From NCBI GenBank assembly GCA_012965515.1, contig DTSE01000164.1:19129-83128 (forward strand): 64,000 nucleotides of DNA, in the 5' to 3' direction. The DNA is from Candidatus Melainabacteria bacterium (GTDB lineage Bacteria > Cyanobacteriota > Vampirovibrionia > Obscuribacterales > Obscuribacteraceae). The translations under genes were made by a program, and so were the position numbers. This document shows positions 6,901 to 16,600 of this stretch, in pieces. The number at the start of each line of letters is the position of its first letter. The first letter of the stretch is position 1. The notes beneath the pieces were generated by a model, which was not told where the DNA came from, did not search any database, and saw only the letters and a list, made by a program, of their open reading frames with translations.

Positions 6901-8994
6901 ATGCAAGAAACTAGTCATGAATTCAAGCCTTATATCGCGTCGGAAGAAAACGTCAAAGAACTCACGCCGAGAGCGATTATTCTCGGGTGTCTGTTCGGAG
7001 TTCTTTTTGGTGCAGCATCGGTTTACCTCGCATTAAAAGCTGGTCTTACCGTATCTGCCTCGATTCCGGTTGCCGTTCTGGCAATATCGCTTGGTCGCAA
7101 ATTGCTCAAGACGACCATACTTGAAAACAACATTATTCAGACGACCGCTTCAGCTGGTGAGTCGATAGCTTCAGGTGTCGTCTTCACTCTTACCGGCTTT
7201 CTATTTCTCAGCGTGACCGACAAAGGCGAAAGTGTCGGTGCACCGTTTTTCGATTACTGGACTATTTTTATTCTTGCTGCTCTTGGTGGCATTCTCGGCA
7301 CGCTGATGATGATCCCACTCAGGCGATCATTGATCGTTAAAGAGCATGGCAATCTTCCATATCCGGAAGGCACCGCATGCGGTTCTGTGTTAATTGCCGG
7401 AGAAAAAGGTGGAAGCTCCGCCAAGACCGCCTATTTAGGTCTTGGTTTTGCAATGTTGTACGCATTTCTACAGCACGTACTGCATGTCATCGCTGAAACG
7501 CCTACGTACGTGACAAAGCAAACGAACAAGTTCTTTCCGTCGGCAACAGTCAATGGAGAAATTACACCCGAGTATATGGGTGTTGGATATATTGTCGGAT
7601 TTAGAATCGCCGGATGTTTGGTCGCAGGTGGAGTTCTTGCTTGGCTCGGTCTGATTCCACTTCTCGCCAGCCTCGTGCCGATGGATGTCATCGCGCAGCA
7701 ATTGGTAAAACTAGGAAATTTACAGAGTTTGAATGCTGTAGGTGGTCCTGGTAATTGGGATCCCGCAACGCATACATTTGCAAATACTGCTGAAGCCGTT
7801 TATCGCGCATACGTACGCCAGATTGGTGCAGGCGCTGTTGCGGCAGGTGGTTTCTTCACTCTTTTGAAAACTATTCCGACGATTATCTCTTCGTTTAGAG
7901 ATAGTTTGGGTTCATTTAAAACTGATGGTAGCGCCGGAGCTGTTTCCCGCGTAGACAACGATTTGTCCGTCAAAACAGTGCTTATTGGCTCTTTGGTTCT
8001 TGTCGCTTTGATGGTGGCACTGCCGCAAATTCCAGGTGATTCCATTTTGCAGAAGCTTCTCATCGGTGTTTTAGTAATCATCTTTGGTTTTTTCTTTGTC
8101 ACGGTCTCCAGCAGAATCGTCGGTTTGATTGGTTCAAGCTCCAACCCGATTTCCGGCATGACGATTGCTACTCTAATGGCGACATCGCTTGTGTTCATCG
8201 CTTTTGGCTTGACTGGACACCTATATGAACCGATGGTGCTGGTCGTTGGTGGCATCGTTTGTATTGCCGCAGCAAATGGTGGCGCTACGTCTCAAGACTT
8301 GAAGACCGGATACATTGTTGGTGCCACACCGAGAAATCAGCAGCTTTGTCTTTTCATTGGCGCTGTTGTTGCTTCTATTGTTATTGGTTTGACGGTCAAG
8401 ATGCTCGATCACCCGTCGCCTGATATGGTGGCAAAAGGAATTGTTCACGCGATTGGCAGTGACAAGTTTCCCGCACCTCAAGGAACATTGATGGCGACTC
8501 TCATCAAAGGAATGTTGTCGTTCAACCTTGATTGGAATTTCGTTTTGGTTGGTGTTTTCCTTGCCACCACCATGGAACTTTGCGGTGTCAATGCATTGAA
8601 CTTTGCAGTAGGTGCTTATCTTCCCTTGTCTACGACTCTTCCAATATTTGTCGGAGGGGTGATCAAGAAATTTGTAGAAATCACTGCGAAACGCAAAGGC
8701 GAACATTCGGCTGATGACGAATTGGGCAGCGGCAGTTTGTTTGCCACCGGTCTCGTTGCAGGCGGTGCACTTGCTGGCGTGATTGTGGCACTGCTTTCGA
8801 TACCAGAGCCGATCTACAAATTTCTGCAGTCAGTCAGTTGCGAGCACACACTCACGCAGTTGCTAGGTGAGCAAGGCTATCAACTTGCCGGTGTAATATT
8901 CTTCGCGCTAATGGGTTTTACTCTCTATCGAGTGGCGACTGCAAAGCCTGAAGAACCGCCCGCAGAGAATAAACCTGAAGCTGCTGCCGCATAG
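6901..8994 (+). CDS. OPT-family oligopeptide/metal-chelate transporter
   Basis: A 697-residue polytopic protein with about 14 hydrophobic helices. It begins with the conserved LTPRAIILG and GAASVYLALKAGLTVSASIP of bacterial OPT proteins, then NIIQTTASAGESIASG and YPEGTACGSVL. OPT members are secondary, usually proton-coupled, inner-membrane importers of oligopeptides or metal-chelates. The polar C-terminal tail (KPEEPPAENKPEAAAA) is cytoplasmic by prediction. Length is near the bacterial family norm. It lies 63 bases after the LysM gene in the same direction. Substrate is not predictable from sequence. Confidence 0.92.
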   Translation: MQETSHEFKPYIASEENVKELTPRAIILGCLFGVLFGAASVYLALKAGLTVSASIPVAVLAISLGRKLLKTTILENNIIQTTASAGESIASGVVFTLTGFLFLSVTDKGESVGAPFFDYWTIFILAALGGILGTLMMIPLRRSLIVKEHGNLPYPEGTACGSVLIAGEKGGSSAKTAYLGLGFAMLYAFLQHVLHVIAETPTYVTKQTNKFFPSATVNGEITPEYMGVGYIVGFRIAGCLVAGGVLAWLGLIPLLASLVPMDVIAQQLVKLGNLQSLNAVGGPGNWDPATHTFANTAEAVYRAYVRQIGAGAVAAGGFFTLLKTIPTIISSFRDSLGSFKTDGSAGAVSRVDNDLSVKTVLIGSLVLVALMVALPQIPGDSILQKLLIGVLVIIFGFFFVTVSSRIVGLIGSSSNPISGMTIATLMATSLVFIAFGLTGHLYEPMVLVVGGIVCIAAANGGATSQDLKTGYIVGATPRNQQLCLFIGAVVASIVIGLTVKMLDHPSPDMVAKGIVHAIGSDKFPAPQGTLMATLIKGMLSFNLDWNFVLVGVFLATTMELCGVNALNFAVGAYLPLSTTLPIFVGGVIKKFVEITAKRKGEHSADDELGSGSLFATGLVAGGALAGVIVALLSIPEPIYKFLQSVSCEHTLTQLLGEQGYQLAGVIFFALMGFTLYRVATAKPEEPPAENKPEAAAA

Positions 8995-9034
8995 GTTCGA
9001 TGACAATCCAATGCGACTCTAGTCTGGTCGTCAG

Positions 9035-9074
9035 TAAAAAAGGAAATCGGAACACCGAATCAGGTGTCCCGATT
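9035..9074 (-). terminator. Rho-independent terminator for the small gene at 9102-9389
   Basis: Read on the minus strand, AATCGGGACACC pairs with GGTGTTCCGATT (one mismatch, loop of six) and is followed by TCC and a run of six T. It sits 28 bases after the stop codon of the minus-strand gene. Confidence 0.75.
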
Positions 9075-9101
9075 ATCTAAAGTTGAAAACCGAACGGACG
9101 A

Positions 9102-9389
9102 TTACCAGATGAATTGAGCTTTCTGGTCGCCGCTTACGAATTGAAAGCCGAACTGTTCAATTTCGCTGGGATCGGCGTTGAAGAACTCAACAACATGAAC
9201 ATCTTTCTTCGAAACCGGAAGCGGAGCGCCAACGGAACGGAAGAGTTCGATAGTTTTCTTGGTGTCCAGAACTACTTGAGTGGAGCGGCGATCATCGCCG
9301 TAAAAGGTTACGGAAGCCATCCAGCCTTCGTTGGCTTGACGCTTGATTTGAACGATTCCACGAGTTCCTACTTTTGATGCCGTGATCAT
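9102..9389 (-). CDS. Small soluble protein of unknown function
   Basis: Not recognised. ATG at 9389 is chosen over the upstream start at 9482 because GGAG lies about 7 bases before it and the extra N-terminal residues look non-coding. The 95-residue product alternates strands and turns (GTRGIVQIKRQANEGWMASVT, STQVVLDTKKTIELFRSVG, DVHVVEFFNADPSEIEQFGF) and looks like a compact alpha/beta domain with no Cys, no TM and no signal peptide. It is a self-contained unit with a predicted promoter at about 9.53 kb and its own terminator, a pattern of a well-expressed single gene. Confidence 0.7.
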   Translation of the reverse strand: MITASKVGTRGIVQIKRQANEGWMASVTFYGDDRRSTQVVLDTKKTIELFRSVGAPLPVSKKDVHVVEFFNADPSEIEQFGFQFVSGDQKAQFIW

Positions 9390-9774
9390 GATTGACTCCA
9401 GGTTTCTTGGCGGGTTGCTTAATGGGTTTCCGAGACGAAATACGCGCCACTCAGGAGGTGGCTGTTCTCTACTACATGGCAAAGAGGGGCAATCATAAGC
9501 TAGAACCTAGAACCGGTATATATTTTCAGTCTTAGGTCCTTGACAAACTTAATATTGTTGCGAGAAATCTGGGCAATTTCAAAAGAACTCACTTGCTTGT
9601 CAAGTAGGCGGGGCGCATTGCCGTCATTGCCTTTTCGGATTTATGCAGTCTTGTGCGTTTCGCTGTAGTAAACCATTTCTGTTTACAACCAATCGGAAGA
9701 ATGTATTAACGCTCTGGTGGACCTGATCCGATGCGTTCGAAATCGGCCGGAGCATGTACGTCCAGCCGGCAATT
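9390..9774. other. Intergenic region, 385 bases
   Basis: No convincing gene. It holds the predicted minus-strand promoter at 9517-9546 and, at 9610-9622, a 13-base match (GGGGCGCATTGCC) to one unit of the palindromic repeat at 47.2 kb. Confidence 0.5.
9517..9546 (-). promoter_or_regulatory. Predicted sigma70-type promoter
   Basis: On the minus strand TTGTCA is followed after 18 bases by TATATA. This would start a transcript with a leader of roughly 120 bases before the small gene at 9389. Confidence 0.45.
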
Positions 9775-11406
9775 CTACTCAGGCATAACTGAGTGGACAC
9801 AGGTGACAGCTAGTGAGCCGTCTCCCACTGCAAACCCCACTCGTTTTGTAGAGCCGGAGCGAATGTCTCCAGCTGCAAGCAATCGCGGCACTGAAGTTTC
9901 TAATGCGCATGGCATGCGATCTTTCACCGTCCATTTCCCGGACTGTGCGGCGTCAGATCCCGTGAGGATAAAGCCGTCCTCGTCTCGTGCAACATCGGAG
10001 GGCAGCCAGGTTGCGCCTGGTTCTGCGCCGATGAAGACGAACACCGCTTTGACTTCGAGCTTGCTTTCTTGTCCGTTTCCATTAACCAGGTCGACACTGT
10101 CGATCAAGTATTCACCGCCGTTTACGCGTGATATTTTTGTGTTTTCGTGAACTTTGATATTTTTGGTGGCATGGATTCGTTGGCACAGGTACTCGGACAT
10201 ACTCGGTCCGAATTTCCCGCGGCAAAGCACATGTACTGTCCTCGACGGGCAGCATTCCGCTAGATACATGGCTGCCTGTCCTGCGGAATTTCCGGCGCCG
10301 ACTACAGCAACGTCCTGAGTGTCATGCAGCATGACTTCGACGTTCGTGCAGGCGTAATAGACCCCTGCGCGCTCATAGTTGGATGCGTTGATTGCGTCCA
10401 GTTTTCTCCATGTGACACCGGTTGCAATAAGAACTGTTTTTGCCGTGATTACGGCGCCGCAATCGAGTGTGAGTTCGTGCGGATCTTTTGCAGTTTTTCC
10501 TGCAGTGAATTTTTCAACCCTAGTAGGGGCAATCAATTGTGCGCCAAACTTGACCATTTGCAATACGCCGCGCATCGCAAGCTCTGTTCCCGACAAACCT
10601 GAAGGAAAGCCGATGAAGTTTTCGATTTTTGACGACCCGCCGGCTTGCCCGCCCGGGCCAAGCTTGTCCAATACCAGCGTGTTCAGACCTTCTGATGCGG
10701 CATAAACCGCTGCCGCAAGTCCTGCTGGACCGGCACCGACAATCGCTAAATCTACGCTCTGGCTTGGGCATTCATGCCATAGTCCGCATTCGTAGGCCAA
10801 GTCCTGAAGATCTGGACGAACCAAAACGCTGCCGTCCGGTTTTTGAACGATTGGAAATTCACCGTATCTTCGAATCGCTGCTTGGCCAATATCTGTGTCC
10901 TTGTCGTACCACGTGAAAGGTACGAAATTCTTGTGCATAAATTCGCGTAAAAGAGTGGTGTCACTGCAAAGTCCGCATCCGATGATTCTGAAACCGATTT
11001 TTCCGGTTTGGTTGAGTAGCTCTCTGCGCATCTGAAAAGCGACCAGAAGTTTTTCTGAAAGATGCGGAATTTTGATCATCACTTCTTTCAAACGATCGCG
11101 GTGTACACGCAATAAGTGAGTTTTGCCGCGAGCTACACCGGTAACGATAGGTGGACGGCGAATAATGATGTCGATGTCTCCGGAGAATCCTCCGACTTCG
11201 TGTACTGCTACAACCTTATGGTCATCGCTCGGATTCTGGATCTCGAGAGCTCCTGATTTGACCACGAAAAGGTCTGCATCGGCCTGTCCGGCGCGAAATG
11301 CTTGCTCGCCGTCTTCGAGATAGGTGCAAACTGCCATTGGCTGCAGCAGTTCTAACTCCTCTGCAGTCAACTTTGGAAACGCATGCTCGAGTGTCGCTGA
11401 GACCAT
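9775..11406 (-). CDS. cNMP-binding / glutaredoxin-like / thioredoxin reductase-like flavoprotein
   Basis: The 543-residue product joins three parts: a cyclic-nucleotide-binding-type domain (about 1-125), a glutaredoxin-like linker domain (135-210), and a thioredoxin-reductase-type FAD/NADPH domain (215-543) with GAGPAG at 224-229 and GAGNSAG at 370-376. The usual redox CxxC of the NADPH domain is absent (YYACTN, one Cys), while the glutaredoxin-like domain carries C144-G-L-C147. ATG at 11406 is preferred over 11475: GGGGTG lies upstream and the longer N-terminus is Arg-rich junk. Related fusions are annotated as cyclic nucleotide-binding thioredoxin-disulfide reductases; the true electron acceptor is unknown. 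Divergent from pgm. Confidence 0.85.
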   Translation of the reverse strand: MVSATLEHAFPKLTAEELELLQPMAVCTYLEDGEQAFRAGQADADLFVVKSGALEIQNPSDDHKVVAVHEVGGFSGDIDIIIRRPPIVTGVARGKTHLLRVHRDRLKEVMIKIPHLSEKLLVAFQMRRELLNQTGKIGFRIIGCGLCSDTTLLREFMHKNFVPFTWYDKDTDIGQAAIRRYGEFPIVQKPDGSVLVRPDLQDLAYECGLWHECPSQSVDLAIVGAGPAGLAAAVYAASEGLNTLVLDKLGPGGQAGGSSKIENFIGFPSGLSGTELAMRGVLQMVKFGAQLIAPTRVEKFTAGKTAKDPHELTLDCGAVITAKTVLIATGVTWRKLDAINASNYERAGVYYACTNVEVMLHDTQDVAVVGAGNSAGQAAMYLAECCPSRTVHVLCRGKFGPSMSEYLCQRIHATKNIKVHENTKISRVNGGEYLIDSVDLVNGNGQESKLEVKAVFVFIGAEPGATWLPSDVARDEDGFILTGSDAAQSGKWTVKDRMPCALETSVPRLLAAGDIRSGSTKRVGFAVGDGSLAVTCVHSVMPE

Positions 11407-11714
11407 AATTTCACCCCAAAGGCAGTGGGCGCGTCGGTGTCTTCGCCTGATGTCGGCTACCGTGCCGCGTATCATCCAGCATTATGACAGACCCTGTGCC
11501 GCTTCGTGCGGACTTTTAAGTATCCTATTGGTTGCTTGTATGTTTTTGGAACACCTTGCAGGTAGCCGTTTCGACGGCAGTAGGGCTTTTCTGACCAGGT
11601 CTCTCTCGATACTGAACGGTAAAGTTTTTCTTGACAAGTAGATGTCTAGCCTATCTCTAGCTATGATATGCAGCTAGTTTTCCATATTTTCGATGAATAT
11701 CTAGGAGATATCAC
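11407..11714. other. Intergenic region between divergent flavoprotein and pgm genes
   Basis: About 308 bases without a supported gene. A TTGACA hexamer at 11631-11636 could be a -35 box for pgm, but no -10 box lies at the right distance (TATGAT at 11662 is too far). Confidence 0.35.
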
Positions 11715-13367
11715 ATGCTCAGCCCGTTAGCAGGCAAACCAGCCCCTCGAGAACTGCTCGTCAATGTGCCTCGCCTCATCACGACCTATTACAGTGAAAA
11801 GCCGGACGTTAACGTTGCCAGCGAAAAGGTGGCGTTTGGAACCTCCGGGCACCGCGGCTCCGCCTTCAATCGTGCTTTCAACGAAGAGCATATCCTGGCA
11901 ATCACGCAGGCTATTTGCGTCTATCGCAAAGAGCAGGGTATAACGGGGCCACTTTATCTCGGCATTGATACGCACGCTCTCTCGGAGCCGGCTTTCGCTA
12001 GCGCCATGGAAGTTCTGGCTGCTAACGAAGTCAACGTCATGATTGATAAAGACCTGGGTTACACGCCTACTCCATCAATCTCGCTGGCCATACTTACTTA
12101 CAACAAGGGCCGTACAAGCGGACTTGCTGACGGAATCGTCGTAACCCCATCGCACAATCCTCCGCAGGACGGCGGATTTAAGTACAATCCGCCCAATGGT
12201 GGACCAGCAGACACGAACGTAACGGGCTGGATTGAGAAGAAGGCCAATGAGTATCTGTCAAAAGATCTTGCTGGAGTGAAGCGAGTTGGCTTCCGCCAGG
12301 CGATGGCTGCTGCTACTACGCACAGATTCGATTACATGGATTTGTATGTGCGCGAACTGGCTTCCGTCGTAGACCTTAAGGCGATTCAAAAGTCTGGCAT
12401 CAAAGCAGGTGTCGATCCGCTCGGTGGAGCTGGTGTTCACTATTGGGAAAAACTGATTGAAGTGCACAAACTTCCGATCGAGGTCGTAAACCATGTTGTC
12501 GATCCGACATTTTCGTTTATGAGCGTTGATTGGGATGGAAAGATCCGAATGGATTGCTCGTCACCATATGCGATGGCAGGATTGATTCAGCACAGCAAGC
12601 GCTTTGACATTGCTTTTGCAAACGACACGGATCACGATCGCCACGGTATTGTTACGCCGACTGGCTTGATGAATCCCAATCACTTCCTTTCGGTAGCAAT
12701 CGACTATCTCTTCCAAAATAGAAAAGAGTGGCGCAAGGATGCAGCGATCGGGAAGACTGTTGTGAGCACTAGTCTTATTGACCGTGTCGCTCAAAGATTA
12801 GGAAGAAAACTTGTTGAGGTTCCAGTCGGCTTCAAATGGTTTGTTGACGGTTTGATCGACGGTTCGTTTGGTTTCGGTGGCGAAGAAAGTGCAGGAGCCT
12901 GCTTCCTTCGAATGGACGGCAGCGTTTGGACTACCGATAAGGACGGTATTATCCTTGCTCTTCTTGCCGCTGAGATAACCGCTGTTACAGGAAAAGATCC
13001 AGGAAAACACTACGAAGATTTGACAAAGGAATTCGGCAGACCTTATTACGCGAGAATCGATGCTGCTGCCACTCCTGATCAAAAAGCGAAGCTGAAGAAA
13101 CTCTCTCCTGATGACGTAAAAGCGAAGGAGTTTGCAGGCGAGCCAATTGTTGGCAGATTCACTAGTGCACCTGGAAACAATGAAGCGATCGGTGGGCTCA
13201 AAGTAACCACGGAAAACGGCTGGTTCGCAGCGCGTCCCTCTGGCACTGAAGATGTCTATAAGATTTATGCTGAAAGTTTCAAGAGTGAAGATCACTTGAA
13301 ACAAATCCAAACCGAGGCACAGGAATTGGTGACGCAAGCTCTTTCGCCAACGGCGCAAAAAGCATAA
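11715..13367 (+). CDS. pgm: Phosphoglucomutase, alpha-D-glucose phosphate-specific
   Basis: The 550-residue enzyme interconverts glucose 1-phosphate and glucose 6-phosphate, linking glycolysis with glycogen and envelope sugar synthesis. It shows the phosphohexomutase signature with the phosphorylated serine in TPSHNPP (S146), the metal-binding NDTDHDRHG, the sugar-binding GEESAG and the phosphate-contact RPSGTED near the C-terminus. FGTSGHRG at 41-48 is the conserved N-terminal motif. Length is close to E. coli Pgm. AGGAG precedes the ATG at good spacing. It stands alone in its direction, with the ABC1 kinase gene following after about 190 bases. Confidence 0.95.
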   Translation: MLSPLAGKPAPRELLVNVPRLITTYYSEKPDVNVASEKVAFGTSGHRGSAFNRAFNEEHILAITQAICVYRKEQGITGPLYLGIDTHALSEPAFASAMEVLAANEVNVMIDKDLGYTPTPSISLAILTYNKGRTSGLADGIVVTPSHNPPQDGGFKYNPPNGGPADTNVTGWIEKKANEYLSKDLAGVKRVGFRQAMAAATTHRFDYMDLYVRELASVVDLKAIQKSGIKAGVDPLGGAGVHYWEKLIEVHKLPIEVVNHVVDPTFSFMSVDWDGKIRMDCSSPYAMAGLIQHSKRFDIAFANDTDHDRHGIVTPTGLMNPNHFLSVAIDYLFQNRKEWRKDAAIGKTVVSTSLIDRVAQRLGRKLVEVPVGFKWFVDGLIDGSFGFGGEESAGACFLRMDGSVWTTDKDGIILALLAAEITAVTGKDPGKHYEDLTKEFGRPYYARIDAAATPDQKAKLKKLSPDDVKAKEFAGEPIVGRFTSAPGNNEAIGGLKVTTENGWFAARPSGTEDVYKIYAESFKSEDHLKQIQTEAQELVTQALSPTAQKA

Positions 13368-13558
13368 GCTGATTCATCCAGTAAAGCCGGTCCTGAAGTC
13401 GTTCTGCCCTACCTTTGTAGGAGCTGCGCGCTACCTCGGTATGAATATTAAATCTCTCAGGTTCGAATATCCCTCCCATGGAACCCACGGGGGTTTTTGG
13501 AGTCTACTCCGAAGAAGCCAGCAGAGGGGGTAATCCCCAGGTTAAGGGGTTGATGACC

Positions 13559-15259
13559 ATGGGAATTAAGCTCGATCCGCAGTACCTGAAGAGGTATAAG
13601 GAAATTGCGGGATTGCTAATGAAATACGGCAATTCTGATTTAGTAAAAAATGCCGGCTTGGAAGAAGCTCTAAAAGACGACGAAAACCTTTCGAAGCAAG
13701 TAAAAGGAACAGCTGAAGAACTGGCTGCGGATCTGGAGAGGTTAGGACCAGCCTATGTCAAACTCGGGCAGATTCTATCTACACGTGGTGACTTGTTGCC
13801 GCCTCCGTACCTGCTCGCGTTGTCTAGATTGCAGGATAATTGCGAGCCGTTCAGCTTTGCTGAAGTCGAAAAAATAATTCAAACCGAACTTGGTGTCAAA
13901 ATCAACAAGGCTTTTGCTGAGTTCAATTCTGAACCGCTTGCTGCCGCTTCGCTCGGGCAAATACACAAGGCGAAGATGAGAGACGGGCGTGAAGTGGCAG
14001 TAAAAGTCCAACGTCCATGCATTCGAGAACAGATACTGCAAGACCTTGAAATTTTTGCTGATGTGGCTGAGTTTTATGTGCTCCACACAGACTTAGGGAA
14101 GAAGTATGAATTCGACGTTATGGTCGATGAGTTTCGCAAATCACTTTTGGGCGAACTCGACTACCGTCAAGAAGCGCAGAATTTGGAAACTTTGCGGCGC
14201 AACGTTGCCGAGTTCGACATGATTGTGGTGCCTTACGCAATTGATGCGTTCACCACGACCAAAGTGCTGACGATGGAGTTTATCAAAGGGAAAAAAGTAA
14301 CAGGCATTACGAACTTGGAGCGGACAGAGCTGAATGGAGGCCCGCTAGCAGAGCAGATCTTCGCGGCCTACTTGAAACAAATTCTGGTAGATGGATTTTT
14401 CCATGCCGATCCGCATCCTGGAAATGTTCTTCTCACCGAGGATGAGAAAAAGATTGCCCTCATCGATCTCGGCATGGTGGCACGACTCACCCCTCGCATA
14501 CAAAAACAACTCTTACAGTTGGTTATTGCGATTAGCGAAGGACGCGCCGATTCGGTAGCTAACATCGCCGTTGAAATCGGTGAGCCGAAACCGAAGTTTG
14601 ACGAACAGCAGTTCCGCCATAAAGTTTCGGAACTTGTTCAGGTTGATTTAGACGCAAACATTGCCAGAATGAAAGTCGGACACGTTATCGTCGGGATAAC
14701 GAAAGCCGCTGGTGAAACTGGGATACGAGTACCTGCAGAACTGACTATGCTTGGAAAAGCAATGCTTCACCTTGATGAAGTAGGGCGTTCGCTTGATCCG
14801 AATTTCGATCCGAACGCATCTGTGCGCAGAAACGCAGGTCACATTCTCGAGCAACGTTTAGTCAACGAAATTTCTCCAGGGCATTTGCTCAATACATTGA
14901 TCGAAGCGAAAGATGGTTTTGAAAAGTTTCCAAGAAACATCAACAAGATAATGGATCTCGTTGCACAGAATCAGCTGTCCGTGAAGGTTATCGATGAGCC
15001 GCTGCTTGTAGATTCGTTTCAGAAGGTGGCGAACAGAATCACCCTTGGATTAGTTCTAGCTGCATTGATCATCGGGGCATCCAACTTGATGAAAGTCCCG
15101 AGCGGATTTACGCTCTTTGGCTATCCTGGTCTGGCGATTTTACTCTTTCTTTTGGCTGCTGGTGGTGGTTTCGCTCTGGCGATTCAGATTGCATTCTACG
15201 ATCAAAAGCTGCAGAAGCTTGGAGATCCAGACGTTGTTAGTCCGCTGGTTCGTAAGTAG
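13559..15259 (+). CDS. ABC1/AarF/UbiB-family atypical kinase
   Basis: The 566-residue product has the family landmarks: the inhibitory KxGQ-type motif in YVKLGQILSTRGDLLPP, AAASLGQIHKA replacing the glycine loop, VAVKVQRP with the catalytic lysine, FFHADPHPGN, and the metal-binding LIDLGM. Two hydrophobic helices near the C-terminus (LGLVLAALIIGAS and LAILLFLLAAGGGFALAI) anchor it in the membrane. UbiB-type proteins are ATPases/kinases that support isoprenoid quinone metabolism. ATG at 13559 fits AAGGGG nine bases upstream; an ATG at 13553 and an upstream in-frame start at 13478 are weaker. No quinone genes lie beside it. Confidence 0.9.
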   Translation: MGIKLDPQYLKRYKEIAGLLMKYGNSDLVKNAGLEEALKDDENLSKQVKGTAEELAADLERLGPAYVKLGQILSTRGDLLPPPYLLALSRLQDNCEPFSFAEVEKIIQTELGVKINKAFAEFNSEPLAAASLGQIHKAKMRDGREVAVKVQRPCIREQILQDLEIFADVAEFYVLHTDLGKKYEFDVMVDEFRKSLLGELDYRQEAQNLETLRRNVAEFDMIVVPYAIDAFTTTKVLTMEFIKGKKVTGITNLERTELNGGPLAEQIFAAYLKQILVDGFFHADPHPGNVLLTEDEKKIALIDLGMVARLTPRIQKQLLQLVIAISEGRADSVANIAVEIGEPKPKFDEQQFRHKVSELVQVDLDANIARMKVGHVIVGITKAAGETGIRVPAELTMLGKAMLHLDEVGRSLDPNFDPNASVRRNAGHILEQRLVNEISPGHLLNTLIEAKDGFEKFPRNINKIMDLVAQNQLSVKVIDEPLLVDSFQKVANRITLGLVLAALIIGASNLMKVPSGFTLFGYPGLAILLFLLAAGGGFALAIQIAFYDQKLQKLGDPDVVSPLVRK

Positions 15260-15433
15260 CTGCAACTGGCACGTCACGATACGGTCACTTTGGCGATCGA
15301 TAGTATTTGGTGAGGACTTCTTCTCATCGCTACATCTTCCTAGAAAACCTGTCAGCTCTCAAACGCGATTTACGTGTCAGCTTTGGCGAACACGTTATTG
15401 GCGCGTTCCCACTAGTATTTGAGTTGCAAGATC

Positions 15434-15913
15434 ATGATTGTTTCGCTCTATGCCGGACTTTCCGAATTCGCAATGCCGACCCCCGCAATAAAACAGGAAG
15501 GGGAAGAAGTATCGCATGAAGGGAAGGGCTCTCCTCAATCATTATATGAAAGCGTTAGCGCAGAACATTCGGCGGCGAAAGGAAAACCGGCTGCTCAAGA
15601 TGGTGATGCCGCTGTTCTTGCGGATAAAGCGAGATGGGCTGCACTGACTGCCGATTTTCCACCAATAAAAATTGGAGAGAACTTCGCTGAAGCTAATCTG
15701 AGCGATGGCTATAGATTGCACGATGTCAGATTAGATAATCTGGACGCGATGAATGAGAGTCTTTCTACATCAAAAGTGAAAGAGGTCGCTGCTGTTCCAG
15801 CAAGCGCCGCGTCCGCAATACTCCCAAGTATTGAATTGGATTATTCTTCAGAAACGTCTATCTCTCAACGTTCGATTACGGGAGCGACTGCAGAGCACCA
15901 GTCTGTCGCCTAA
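15434..15913 (+). CDS. Hypothetical polar protein
   Basis: Not recognised. About 159 residues from ATG 15434 (alternative 15473). The first 15 residues are mildly hydrophobic, the rest is polar and rich in Ala, Ser and Glu (QSLYESVSAEHSAAKGK, DARWAAL-like helices, ILPSIELDYSSETS). No ribosome site is clear and no domain is seen. It lies between the ABC1 kinase and glutathione peroxidase genes in the same direction. The frame could be spurious, though codon composition resembles its neighbours. Confidence 0.4.
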   Translation: MIVSLYAGLSEFAMPTPAIKQEGEEVSHEGKGSPQSLYESVSAEHSAAKGKPAAQDGDAAVLADKARWAALTADFPPIKIGENFAEANLSDGYRLHDVRLDNLDAMNESLSTSKVKEVAAVPASAASAILPSIELDYSSETSISQRSITGATAEHQSVA

Positions 15914-16061
15914 ATTCAGATCTGCAAGAACGCTTAATCATTGGAGTTAATCTCAGCGCAATGCTATATCCTAATTCTCTTGAAGGCGCGTGCGCCTGAC
16001 CCAAAACTGCTCGCACATTTGGTTCGTGGCTAATTTCGAAGAATGTGCGCAAGGAGGAGCA

Positions 16062-16550
16062 ATGACGGCAGATGTTTACGAATTTACTGCAAAATCATTG
16101 GACGGCAAGGATATAGAGCTGTCGCAGTACAAAGGAGACGTGCTCCTCATTGTCAATACTGCTAGCCAGTGTGGCTTTACCGGGCAATATGCCGGTTTGG
16201 AGCAATTGCACAAAGATTTTGCAGCAAAAGGGCTGAAGGTCCTTGGTTTTCCATGCAATCAATTCGGAGCACAAGAACCCGGGGGTTCCTCCGAGATTGG
16301 AGCATTCTGTCAGAAGAACTATGGTGTTGACTTTCAGATGTTTGAAAAGATTGATGTGAACGGCAAGGATGCACATCCCTTGTATCAGTATTTGACGTCG
16401 AATGCTCCTGGAGTTCTTGGAACAGAAAACATCAAATGGAATTTCACCAAGTTTCTGGTTGGGCGTGACGGCAAGGTCTTTAAACGCTATGCGCCGCAAG
16501 TCGAGCCCAAAGACATGACCAAAGACATCGAGCAGTTGCTGGCGAAGTAG
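16062..16550 (+). CDS. Glutathione peroxidase-family thiol peroxidase
   Basis: ATG at 16062 has an excellent ribosome site (AAGGAGG) and gives the usual 162 residues; the upstream extension to 15990 is rejected. It reduces hydroperoxides, in bacteria usually with thioredoxin. The catalytic Cys is C37 in NTASQCGFT, in place of selenocysteine; the Gln (FPCNQFGAQEPG) and Trp (KWNFTKF) of the active site are present. A second Cys in FPCNQFG is the position conserved in bacterial and plant enzymes. No signal peptide, so cytoplasmic. A hairpin terminator follows. Confidence 0.93.
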   Translation: MTADVYEFTAKSLDGKDIELSQYKGDVLLIVNTASQCGFTGQYAGLEQLHKDFAAKGLKVLGFPCNQFGAQEPGGSSEIGAFCQKNYGVDFQMFEKIDVNGKDAHPLYQYLTSNAPGVLGTENIKWNFTKFLVGRDGKVFKRYAPQVEPKDMTKDIEQLLAK

Positions 16551-16565
16551 TTGCACCAACGAGTA

Positions 16566-16600
16566 GTTGCGCTAATGCAGGTATTCTTTAGCGCAGCTTT
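16566..16600 (+). terminator. Probable rho-independent terminator after the peroxidase gene
   Basis: GTTGCGCTAA pairs with TTAGCGCAGC (ten pairs, one wobble, loop of twelve), followed by four T. It overlaps the last bases of the convergent aminotransferase gene. Confidence 0.55.

Noticed and set aside
13455..13480. GGTTCGAATATCCC resembles a tRNA T-loop
   Set aside because: The bases on either side do not form a T-stem, and no acceptor or anticodon stem can be drawn upstream.
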